Positions 1-7,511 of a stretch of DNA of 64,000 nt are shown piece by piece; position 1 is the first letter of the stretch; each line of letters opens with the position of its first letter. The position numbers and the translations under genes were made by a program. The notes beneath the pieces are model-generated. The model saw only the letters and a list, made by a program, of their open reading frames with translations, was not told the origin of the DNA and made no database searches. The stretch is taken from NCBI GenBank assembly GCA_965247435.1, contig OZ252019.1, forward strand, positions 3,348,001 through 3,412,000, written 5' to 3'. Source of the DNA: Ilyomonas sp965247435. GTDB taxonomy: Bacteria; Bacteroidota; Bacteroidia; Chitinophagales; Chitinophagaceae.

Positions 1-51
1 GATAAAAGCGCATAGTATGGTACAAGCTATCTTACTACTATTAAGCTGATG

Positions 52-90
52 TTGCGACGCTCCGTTTGAGGTTCTGTTCGCTGTTCAGCA
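52..90 (+). repeat. 39-bp dispersed repeat, copy 1
   Basis: This 39-bp stretch begins TTGCGACGCTCCGTT and ends TTCAGCA. An inverted second copy lies downstream of the DUF1501 gene. The first 15 bases are identical in the two copies and the remainder differs at a handful of positions. It lies just upstream of the GNAT gene. It resembles intergenic dispersed repeats rather than coding sequence. Confidence 0.6.
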
Positions 91-130
91 ATAAACAAAA
101 CAGGAAATTCTGCAAAACAACTTAACAGCA

Positions 131-580
131 ATGGGCGCCATTATAAGAAAAGGAACGATACAGGATTATGAACAAATTTTTGCATTGATGAAAGCGTTTG
201 CCCACTTTCAAAAAACACCGGAAAAATTGCACGTTACGCTGGAGCAAATGATGGAGGATAAAAATTTATTTCAATGTTTAGTTGCAGAAAACAATGGAAT
301 CATCATAGCATTTGCTTCTTTCTTTTTTGCTTATTATTCCTGGACCGGCAAAGCCATTTACCTCGATGATTTGTATGTAAAAGACGAGTACAGAAAGGAA
401 AATATCGGAACGAAATTATTAAACGCAGTCATTCAGTTTGCCAAAGAAAATAATTGCAAAACAGTGCGTTGGCTGGTATCGCGCTGGAACGAAAATGCGA
501 TTGATTTTTACAAGAAGATAGGTGCTGAAATTGAGGAAACAGAAGTTGTTTGCGTGTATAATTTAGATGATAAACGATAG
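131..580 (+). CDS. GNAT family N-acetyltransferase
   Basis: A 149-residue single-domain GNAT protein that would transfer an acetyl group from acetyl-CoA to an amine. The motif order resembles the spermidine/spermine acetyltransferase branch: a WTGKAIYLDDLYV strand near residue 77, then the acetyl-CoA loop around RKENIGTKLL, then a C-terminal NENAIDFYKKIGA helix typical of the fold. The loop normally reads R/Q-x-x-G-x-G/A; here the first glycine is Asn. No signal peptide or membrane segment is visible. It stands alone between a dispersed repeat and the DUF1501 gene. The family call is firm; the substrate is unknown. Confidence 0.85.
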   Translation: MGAIIRKGTIQDYEQIFALMKAFAHFQKTPEKLHVTLEQMMEDKNLFQCLVAENNGIIIAFASFFFAYYSWTGKAIYLDDLYVKDEYRKENIGTKLLNAVIQFAKENNCKTVRWLVSRWNENAIDFYKKIGAEIEETEVVCVYNLDDKR

Positions 581-637
581 GTTACTAAGCCAAAAAACAC
601 TGGTGACCCGATAAAAACAATTGGTTACATGTTGTTC

Positions 638-660
638 CTTTGTGCCTTCGCGGCTAAATA
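638..660 (+). repeat. Shared leader repeat, copy upstream of DUF1501
   Basis: The sequence ctttgtgccttcgcggctaa ends eight bases before the preferred DUF1501 start. A near-identical sequence lies just before the cytochrome gene, and an inverted relative lies after the propeller gene. It could be a dispersed intergenic repeat or a shared leader. Confidence 0.5.
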
Positions 661-668
661 AAAAAGCT

Positions 669-2114
669 ATGCAAAAAGAAATATTAGAACACGGGCTGAA
701 CCTTAACCGCCGACGCTTTTTATCAAAACTTAGTCTTGGTATCGGCAGCGTGGCGCTGGGTTCTTTATTAATCCCGGATTTATTCAGCAAAAGTCCCGAA
801 GAAGCGGTAATAACCGGGCTGCCGCATTTTGCGCCGAAAGCCAAACGTGTGATTTACCTGTTTCAAAACGGCGCGCCGTCGCAGTTGGATTTATTCGATT
901 ACAAACCGATGCTGCAAAAAATGTTTGGTGAAGATTTACCGGCTTCTGTGCGGCAGGGACAGCGCCTTACCGGCATGACGGCAGACCAAACGAAATTTCC
1001 TTTGGCGGGCACTATTTATAAGTTTAATCAATATGGTCAGGCAAGAGCAGAAATAAGCGAGTTGTTGCCATATACAGCGGGCGTAGTAGACGATTTGTGC
1101 ATTATTAAAAGCATGTACACCGAAGCGATTAATCATGATCCGGCACTCACTTTTTTTCAAACCGGTGCGCAGGTGGGCAACCGCGCCAGCATGGGTGCGT
1201 GGCTGAGCTATGGATTAGGCAGCGAGAACAAAAACCTGCCTTCTTTTTGTGTACTGCTGAGCAAAGGAAAAGGTAATGGGCAGGGCGTTTACTCCAAGCT
1301 GTGGACCAACGGCTTTTTAGATTCCATACACCAGGGTGTGCAGTTTAGCAGCGGCGAAAGCCCGGTGTTGTATTTAAATAATCCGGCTGGTGTGGATAAG
1401 GCGGACCGGAGAAGAATGCTGGACAAATTAGACGCGCTGAACGACCTTTCTTATAAAGAATTTGGCGACCCAGAAATAAACGCCAAAGTACAGCAATACG
1501 AGATGGCGTACCGCATGCAAACCGCCGTGCCGGAAATAACCGACATGAGCAAAGAACCGGAATCTATCATTAAACTGTACGGACCGGATTGCCTGGTGCC
1601 GGGCACGTTTGCAGCCAATTGTTTGCTGGCCAGAAAGCTAAGCGAAAACGGTGTTCGCTTTGTGCAATTATATCACCAGGGCTGGGATGCGCATAATGAT
1701 TTGCCGGGGCAAATTGTTGGCCAATGCAAAGATGTGGACCAAAGTAGCGCGGCGCTCATAACCGACTTAAAACAACGTGGCTTGCTGGATGAAACGCTGG
1801 TGATCTGGGGTGGTGAATTTGGCAGAACGAACTATTGCCAGGGTGCGCTGACGAAGACCAACTATGGCCGCGACCATCACCCGAGATGCTTTACCATCTG
1901 GATGGCGGGCGGCGGCGTTAAGCCCGGCGTATATGGCGAGACGGACGATTTTGGCTATAACATTGTAAAGAACGGCGTGCATGTACACGACTTTCATGCA
2001 ACGGCGCTGGCGCTGCTGGGCATTGACCATGAGAAGCTGACGTTTAAAAGCCAGGGCAGAAGATACCGGCTGACGGATGTAGCGGGCAAAGTGGTGAATG
2101 ATTTGATTGCGTGA
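669..2114 (+). CDS. DUF1501 domain protein, Tat-exported
   Basis: A 481-residue DUF1501 protein of the sulfatase-like alkaline-phosphatase superfamily. The ATG at MQKEILEHG is preferred because an upstream ATG adds 16 residues that do not fit. The N-terminus then shows NRRRFLSK and a hydrophobic run, a twin-arginine signal, so the protein should act in the periplasm or at the cell surface. Family-like segments are FQNGAPSQLDLFDYKP, the HQGWDAHNDL block, WGGEFGRTNY and GRDHHPRCFTIWMAGGG, with the usual GRRYRLTDVAG ending. Family members normally sit next to a DUF1549/DUF1553 cytochrome gene; here that partner is absent and a different cytochrome lies two genes downstream. The biochemical role of the family is unresolved. 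Confidence 0.9.
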   Translation: MQKEILEHGLNLNRRRFLSKLSLGIGSVALGSLLIPDLFSKSPEEAVITGLPHFAPKAKRVIYLFQNGAPSQLDLFDYKPMLQKMFGEDLPASVRQGQRLTGMTADQTKFPLAGTIYKFNQYGQARAEISELLPYTAGVVDDLCIIKSMYTEAINHDPALTFFQTGAQVGNRASMGAWLSYGLGSENKNLPSFCVLLSKGKGNGQGVYSKLWTNGFLDSIHQGVQFSSGESPVLYLNNPAGVDKADRRRMLDKLDALNDLSYKEFGDPEINAKVQQYEMAYRMQTAVPEITDMSKEPESIIKLYGPDCLVPGTFAANCLLARKLSENGVRFVQLYHQGWDAHNDLPGQIVGQCKDVDQSSAALITDLKQRGLLDETLVIWGGEFGRTNYCQGALTKTNYGRDHHPRCFTIWMAGGGVKPGVYGETDDFGYNIVKNGVHVHDFHATALALLGIDHEKLTFKSQGRRYRLTDVAGKVVNDLIA

Positions 2115-2407
2115 CCTCATCCGCCCTGCGGGCACCCTGTCTGCCGACAAGCAGGCTTCTTCACACGTGGAGAAGGGAACTAAAAAATTACTAATTACTT
2201 TCTCTCGTAGAGAAGGCTTAGGTGAAATGCCACAAAATATTTTTACCGATCATAAGCTATAAAGTGTTTGCTGCAAGCCTTGCTGAATAGCGATAAGAAC
2301 CCTGAACGGAGCGTCGCAAGCAAAGCATCATAGCAGCACTTAGCACGTAACAAAAACATAATTCCTGTTTTCTCTGTTGTTGAAATAAATATAAAAACGA
2401 TTGCTAT
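2115..2407. other. Intergenic region with REP-like sequence
   Basis: No gene is seen. The first half contains GC-rich fold-back sequence (gccctgcgggc, and a cttcacacgtggagaagg half-palindrome) of the kind found in dispersed intergenic repeats of this phylum. The second half contains the inverted copy of the 39-bp repeat. It separates DUF1501 from the propeller gene, so the two may not be strictly co-transcribed. Confidence 0.45.
2281..2319 (-). repeat. 39-bp dispersed repeat, copy 2 (inverted)
   Basis: On the minus strand this begins with the same 15 bases as copy 1, TTGCGACGCTCCGTT, and ends TTCAGCA. By eye about 33 of 39 positions match. The pair brackets the GNAT and DUF1501 genes in opposite orientations. 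Confidence 0.6.
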
Positions 2408-3436
2408 ATGAACCGTAAAACATTTATACAAAACACAGCGCTTGCCGCTGGCGGCGTTTTGCTGATGAAAGATTTGTATGCCAAACCAAAAGGTAAAACC
2501 TATGGCTACAACGGCATGCAATACACGCTGGATACTGCCTGGAGCGAGGCTGATGCCAGTAAATACCCGGTGAACGACTGCCACGAAATGGTGCAGGATA
2601 AGCGGGGAAGGATTTTACTGCTCACCAATGAGACGAAAAACAATGTACTGATCTACAATACCAAAGGCAAACTGCTGGATAGCTGGGGACACGACTTTCC
2701 GGGCGCGCACGGGCTGACTTTGCACAGTGAAAACGGCACCGAATATTTATACATTACCGATACGGTAAAACACCAGGTGTATAAGACCACGATGGATGGC
2801 AAAGTATTGCTTAGGATTGATGCGCCGCTGGATGCGGATGGCATTTATAAGAAAGCGGAAGAGTTTGTACCAACCGAAACCATCATTGACAACAACGGTG
2901 ATATTTTTATTGCAGATGGCTATGGCGCACAATACATTTTGCAGTATGATAAAAGCGGAAAGCTGCTCCATTATTTTGGTGGCAAAGGCGACGGCGACAT
3001 GCACCTGGACAATGCACATGGCATTACATTCGACACGCGGCGCAAGGACAATAGTTTGCTCATTACCGACCGTACCCGCAACTGCTTTAAGCGTTTTACA
3101 AAAGACGGCATTTTGATGGAAGTGATTCACCTGCCCGGCGCTTGCGTTTGCCGCCCCGTAATACATGGCGATCATTTGTATGCAGCCGTGCTGCGCTCGC
3201 CCGATCTGAACGCAGAAGGCACCGGCTTTGTAACCATTTTGGATAAAGACAACAAGGTAGTGAGCAATATCGGCGGCAGCGAACCAACTTATACCAATGG
3301 TGTTTTACAACCCATGCATCAGACAGAAAAAATATTTGTGCATCCGCACGATGTATGTGTGGACCACGATGAAAACCTGTATGTAGCGCAATGGGCTTCG
3401 GGCAAAGTGTATCCGTATAAACTGAGAAGAGTGTGA
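2408..3436 (+). CDS. Exported NHL/6-bladed beta-propeller protein
   Basis: A 342-residue protein whose N-terminus, NRKTFIQNTALAAGG, is a twin-arginine-like signal with RK in place of RR. The rest is a series of propeller blades with NHL-like turns: DKRGRILLLTNE, YLYITDTVKHQVYK, GDIFIADGYGAQYILQYDKSG, and HPHDVCVDHDENLYVAQW near the end. Such propellers are binding or lyase scaffolds (peptidyl-amidoglycolate lyase and 6-bladed propeller families); no catalytic assignment can be made here. It sits between DUF1501 and a membrane cytochrome, so all three probably work in the periplasm. The call as an exported propeller is firm; the function is unknown. Confidence 0.85.
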   Translation: MNRKTFIQNTALAAGGVLLMKDLYAKPKGKTYGYNGMQYTLDTAWSEADASKYPVNDCHEMVQDKRGRILLLTNETKNNVLIYNTKGKLLDSWGHDFPGAHGLTLHSENGTEYLYITDTVKHQVYKTTMDGKVLLRIDAPLDADGIYKKAEEFVPTETIIDNNGDIFIADGYGAQYILQYDKSGKLLHYFGGKGDGDMHLDNAHGITFDTRRKDNSLLITDRTRNCFKRFTKDGILMEVIHLPGACVCRPVIHGDHLYAAVLRSPDLNAEGTGFVTILDKDNKVVSNIGGSEPTYTNGVLQPMHQTEKIFVHPHDVCVDHDENLYVAQWASGKVYPYKLRRV

Positions 3437-3439
3437 AAA

Positions 3440-3467
3440 TTTGCCACGAAGGCGCAAAGACACAAAG
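3440..3467 (-). repeat. Shared leader repeat, inverted copy
   Basis: On the plus strand this reads gccacgaaggcgcaaagaca, the inverted counterpart of the ccttcgtggc leader seen before the cytochrome and DUF1501 starts. It begins a roughly 150-bp intergenic block that ends with another direct copy. Confidence 0.5.
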
Positions 3468-3571
3468 CAGTCTTTAAAAATAAAGCCAGTAATAAAAGGA
3501 GCACAAAGCCTTCTCATTATTTTCTCTGTGTTGCTCCCTGACCTTGCGTGTCTCTGTGGTTTAAAATAATT

Positions 3572-3593
3572 CTTCGTGCCTTCGTGGCTAAAA
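3572..3593 (+). repeat. Shared leader repeat, copy upstream of the cytochrome
   Basis: The sequence cttcgtgccttcgtggctaa ends about a dozen bases before the cytochrome ATG, as the DUF1501 copy does before its own start. It forms an inverted pair with the sequence just after the propeller gene. Confidence 0.5.
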
Positions 3594-3604
3594 CAAATCT
3601 TTAG

Positions 3605-5755
3605 ATGAAGATCAAAAATATTGCTGCCTTTGCGCTGATTCCGTTAAATACATTAATCCTTTTTTTGCTGATTGCAGGCGACAAAATTGTGGTGCCCGCC
3701 CCGTTACAGGTGTTTGGAAGAATGCACCCGCTGTTCCTGCATTTTCCAATCGTACTCATTCTCTTATATGTGGTGTTTGTGTTGGGTGTGCCCAAGCAAT
3801 ATAAGTTAGAAAACTGGTACGTTACTTTAGCATCCATACTCTTGCTATCGGCGGCTTTTACGGCTTCGGTAACGGCGTTGATGGGCTTGTTTTTATCAAG
3901 GGAAAGCGGTTACGATGCGGATGCCCTGCAATTACATAAATATACCGGCGTACTAACTTCCCTTGTATTGTTTGTGATGTATCAATTGCACGATTGGCTG
4001 CAACGCTATAGTTTGGTGATGAAAATAGGCGTTGGCATAGCTGCCATAGTGGTTATTGTTACCGGGCACTTAGGCGCCGGCATTACGCATGGCGATAACT
4101 TTGTTACGGCGCCCATTATTCATGAAGAAATAAGACAACAGGCAGCACTGGAAGATGCGTTTGTATATGCCGATCTGGTAGAGCCTGTTTTGCAAAACAA
4201 ATGCGCTGGCTGCCACAACAGCAACAAGTCGAAAGGCGAGCTGGCGATGGACACCAAAGCCTTACTGCTGAAAGGAGGAAAAGACGGCAAACTGTGGGAC
4301 ACTACAAAGCCGGATTTAGGGCTGCTGCTGGCAAGAATCCATTTGCCCGAAGAAGAAAAAGAACACATGCCGCCGGCAGGCAAACCTCAGTTGACTGATA
4401 ACGAAATGGCGATATTATATGCCTGGATAAAAAGCGGTGCCGATTTCAACAAGAAAGTGATTGATTTATCACCAACAGATACGTTGAGAATGTTAGCCGG
4501 TAAAATACTACGCTCCTCGGCGGATGAGCAATACAGCTTTTCACCAGCAGATGAAAAAGAAATTGTAAAACTCAGCAATAATAACCGGGTGATTACGCCA
4601 CTGGCAATTGGCTCGCCTGCGTTGGTAGTTAACTTTTACAATAAACCGTTTTATACCAAAAAAGCACTGGAAGAATTAGAACCAATTAAAACACAAATCA
4701 TAGAACTGAACTTAGACAATATGCCGGTGAAAGATGAAGACCTGAAAGTGATTAGCGGCTTTAGTAACTTGCGCAGACTAAACCTTAATTCCAGCGACAT
4801 TACCGGCAGCACATTGAACGAATTAGGAAAGCTGCAATTCCTGAAAAGTATATCACTTTCCGGCACGGCGGTAAAGGCCTCGCAATTGGCAACGATAACC
4901 AATTTACCTAAGCTCCATGCGGTGTATTTGTGGAATACAGCCATTGCCGGCAATGCATTACAACCATTGGAAGCGAAGAACAAAAACATTGTTTATCAAA
5001 CGGGTTTTACCGGCGATACGGTTGTGCTAAAATTGAACCCGCCGCTGTTGCAAAACGATGAACAGATTTTTACCAATGCTATACCGCTAAAATTGAAGCA
5101 TTATGTAAACGGCACTATCATCCGTTACACATTAAATGGCAAAGACCCCGATAGTGTTTCTTCGCCGATCTATAACAACACGGTACTGCTTGACAGCAAT
5201 GTAACAGTAAAAGCGAAAGCCTTTAAAAAAGGTTGGTTAAGCAGCGATATAATTGAGCAACAGTTTTACAAAAGCACTTATGAGCCCGACAGCGCCGTAC
5301 TGCTTACACAACCTGATAAAAACCGTGCTGCCGACGGCGCTAAAACATTGATGGATTTGCAAAAAGGCAGCCTCAATTTTGGAGATGGCAAATGGCTGGG
5401 TTACAAAGACAATCCGTTACTGGCGACGCTGTATTTTCCGCAACCAATCAAGGCTGCCAACATCAGCTTCAGTATGCTGGAGAATGTGGATGCGTATATT
5501 TTTCCGCCGCAACAAATTACTGTCTGGGCTTCTGCTGATGGCAGGCAATGGAAGGAGTTAGGAAACATACATCCTGCACAGCCAGCGCAAAAAGATAAAA
5601 CGATCAATCAATTTATCAATGCTAAATGCACGTTTGCGCCTGCCACCTTGCAGTACCTTAAGTTTGAAGCAACGCCTGTTGGTGTTTTACCATCGTGGCA
5701 TCGCGGCAAAGGTGAAAAAGCCTGGGTGTTTATGGATGAGGTGATGGTGAATTGA
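3605..5755 (+). CDS. Membrane c-type cytochrome with planctomycete-style domain, LRR-like and chitobiase C-terminal domains
   Basis: A 716-residue multidomain protein. Residues 1-160 hold about five membrane segments in a DUF2231-like arrangement (RMHPLFLHFPIV near 39). A single heme-c site, CAGCH, is at 200-204, with a candidate distal Met in EHMPPAGKP near 255, as in planctomycete-type cytochromes. Residues 365-455 show leucine-rich-repeat-like strands (SNLRRLNLNSSDITG). Around 505-555 there is a chitobiase C-terminal-like domain (RYTLNGKDPDSVSSP), and the last 110 residues look like a discoidin-type beta-sandwich. It should be an inner-membrane electron-transfer protein with a large periplasmic portion, probably working with the preceding DUF1501 and propeller proteins. 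The substrate is unknown. Confidence 0.85.
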   Translation: MKIKNIAAFALIPLNTLILFLLIAGDKIVVPAPLQVFGRMHPLFLHFPIVLILLYVVFVLGVPKQYKLENWYVTLASILLLSAAFTASVTALMGLFLSRESGYDADALQLHKYTGVLTSLVLFVMYQLHDWLQRYSLVMKIGVGIAAIVVIVTGHLGAGITHGDNFVTAPIIHEEIRQQAALEDAFVYADLVEPVLQNKCAGCHNSNKSKGELAMDTKALLLKGGKDGKLWDTTKPDLGLLLARIHLPEEEKEHMPPAGKPQLTDNEMAILYAWIKSGADFNKKVIDLSPTDTLRMLAGKILRSSADEQYSFSPADEKEIVKLSNNNRVITPLAIGSPALVVNFYNKPFYTKKALEELEPIKTQIIELNLDNMPVKDEDLKVISGFSNLRRLNLNSSDITGSTLNELGKLQFLKSISLSGTAVKASQLATITNLPKLHAVYLWNTAIAGNALQPLEAKNKNIVYQTGFTGDTVVLKLNPPLLQNDEQIFTNAIPLKLKHYVNGTIIRYTLNGKDPDSVSSPIYNNTVLLDSNVTVKAKAFKKGWLSSDIIEQQFYKSTYEPDSAVLLTQPDKNRAADGAKTLMDLQKGSLNFGDGKWLGYKDNPLLATLYFPQPIKAANISFSMLENVDAYIFPPQQITVWASADGRQWKELGNIHPAQPAQKDKTINQFINAKCTFAPATLQYLKFEATPVGVLPSWHRGKGEKAWVFMDEVMVN

Positions 5756-6040
5756 GATTTTTGGCAGTACTTTCAAATGTATAATCAATTGAAGAAAAGC
5801 ATAGGATATGCGCTATATATTTACATGCTGCTATACACAACTATACTATTCATCTCCACTATATTTACCTGAAAGATTAACAAAAAACGAAGGATGGATG
5901 CAGGATAGTAGGCTTTGGGTAGACTATTCCTACCCTTTACCATGAAGGATGGCAACCTTCATTTCATGGTTCAATGGTTTTATGGGATTGTGGCATAGGC
6001 GATATGTATTGAGTGTTTATGGATTAAATATTTTTGAATC
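5756..6040. other. Intergenic, no gene seen
   Basis: AT-rich spacer between the plus-strand cytochrome cluster and the convergent minus-strand T9SS pair. Only short open frames occur. The sole structure is the long palindrome that follows it. Confidence 0.5.
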
Positions 6041-6095
6041 AAAGAGCATTTCTTAGAAAATTACTTCCTGCGCAATTTTCTAAGAAATGCTCTTT
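6041..6095. terminator. Perfect 22-bp palindrome, bidirectional terminator
   Basis: Two perfectly complementary 22-base arms (6041-6062 and 6074-6095) enclose an 11-base loop. The arms begin with AAAG and end with CTTT, giving a weak U-tract in either direction. It lies between convergent genes, 20 bases after the stop of the LamG/Calx-beta protein read on the minus strand. A shared terminator is the simplest reading, although the stem is unusually long. Confidence 0.7.
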
Positions 6096-6115
6096 ACCAT
6101 TTTAAGAGTTAGGTG

Positions 6116-7486
6116 TTAAGGTTGATAGATTAATTTAGTTTCATACATCTTATTATATATTTTGAAATGAACTAAATACATCCCTACAGCAATCCCTGAT
6201 GGCAAAGTGATTGCTTTTATTTTGCTATGAATTGGTATTGTTTCTTTCTGTATTACCTGCCCCTGCAAGTTTACTATTTCAATCATCCCTGCTGCATCGT
6301 TATTTGTATCTTCAGGAAGATTAATAATAAATTTCCCTTTGGTTGGATTAGGTGTTATACTCATTAAGTGCTGTCCTGCTGTTACCTGATATTGTTGCTC
6401 AATTTCCGCTCTGGCAAAAGCTACCGTGTCATCATTACGGATAGTTCCGATAGCAGTATCATCGGCAATAATAGTATTCTGAGGCTGGCTTAGCAGTACA
6501 AAAAACTTTTCATTCGCTTCTTGTTGTGTATCACCGTTAATAGTAACGATAATATTTTTTGTAGTCTGACCAGGATTGAAGATTAGCGTACCCTGTTTCG
6601 CAATATAATCACTGCCTGCGGTTGCTGTATTGTTCTTTGTTTTGTATTTTATTTTTACAGTATCTGCATAAGCGCTGTTTAAGGTAACCGGAAACTTTAA
6701 TTGTTTGGTGCCAGTGTTGCCTTCGAGGATTGATTTGTTGGTGATAGTTGCTGAGGGAAGAACACAGGAGCAATATAACTGATGAATTTCACTTGAATCT
6801 AATACTCTGTTGTAGATAGCAATATCGTCTAAGACCCCAATATAATCCTCATTGTTATCAGCTGAGCCATACCTTCCAAATTGAAGAAAATCGGTTGCAT
6901 AAGTGGAAGGGCCACCATCATAAGCAACGGTTTTTTCTAATTTACCATCATTATAGATTCTTAATTGATGATTAGTTGAATCAATTATACCAGCGATATG
7001 ATGCCAGTTATTATCATTAACGTTATCTGTAGATTCCGCCCAAACTCCGGCATGTCCTGGATGAGCTACATCGTCAAATAAAATGCTTGCAAATGATGAA
7101 TCAAGATTTATATTTATAGCAAAATGTTGATCTCCACCTCCAACAAGAAGTGCAGTTGGAAGAACAATTAATCTGCCCAATTTTGTTTGATTTGATTTCA
7201 TCCAGCAACTTATGGTATGAGACTGAGCGACAAACGGGTCAGTAAATGGAACTTCAATATACTGAGTACCGGAAAATTTATAGGCTGATTTTAAATTTCC
7301 AAACCTATCCTTAATAAGTGTTGCTCCATGAACAACACCATTATAATTATTACCGGAAGAATCTTTAGCATTTCCATTAAATGGATACCATGCTACAAGC
7401 CCATTGGTTGGCAGATAGGAAGGTAATTGTGCAAAACAATGAATATTGCAAATTGCAGTTACAAGAATAATTAGGCTCTTTTTCAT
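6116..7486 (-). CDS. Secreted LamG/Calx-beta protein with T9SS sorting domain
   Basis: A 456-residue exported protein. The internal ATG at MKKSLIILVTAI is chosen because it starts a clean signal peptide ending near HCFAQ; the upstream extension is non-hydrophobic and basic. Residues about 25-235 form a LamG/concanavalin-like domain (NGLVAWYPFNGNAKDSSG, EVPF, TISCWMK, YIGVLDDIAIYNRVL). Residues about 250-355 are a Calx-beta-like domain (ATAGSDYIAKQGTLIF, NEKFFVLLSQP, GTIRNDD). The end is a type A T9SS sorting domain (ITPNPTKGKF, LPSGIAVGMYLVHF). It is probably a surface adhesin or sugar-binding protein. It follows the next minus-strand gene by 25 bases, so the two are likely co-transcribed. 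Confidence 0.88.
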   Translation of the reverse strand: MKKSLIILVTAICNIHCFAQLPSYLPTNGLVAWYPFNGNAKDSSGNNYNGVVHGATLIKDRFGNLKSAYKFSGTQYIEVPFTDPFVAQSHTISCWMKSNQTKLGRLIVLPTALLVGGGDQHFAININLDSSFASILFDDVAHPGHAGVWAESTDNVNDNNWHHIAGIIDSTNHQLRIYNDGKLEKTVAYDGGPSTYATDFLQFGRYGSADNNEDYIGVLDDIAIYNRVLDSSEIHQLYCSCVLPSATITNKSILEGNTGTKQLKFPVTLNSAYADTVKIKYKTKNNTATAGSDYIAKQGTLIFNPGQTTKNIIVTINGDTQQEANEKFFVLLSQPQNTIIADDTAIGTIRNDDTVAFARAEIEQQYQVTAGQHLMSITPNPTKGKFIINLPEDTNNDAAGMIEIVNLQGQVIQKETIPIHSKIKAITLPSGIAVGMYLVHFKIYNKMYETKLIYQP

Positions 7487-7511
7487 ATTGTTTGAGTTTG
7501 ATTGTGAAACC

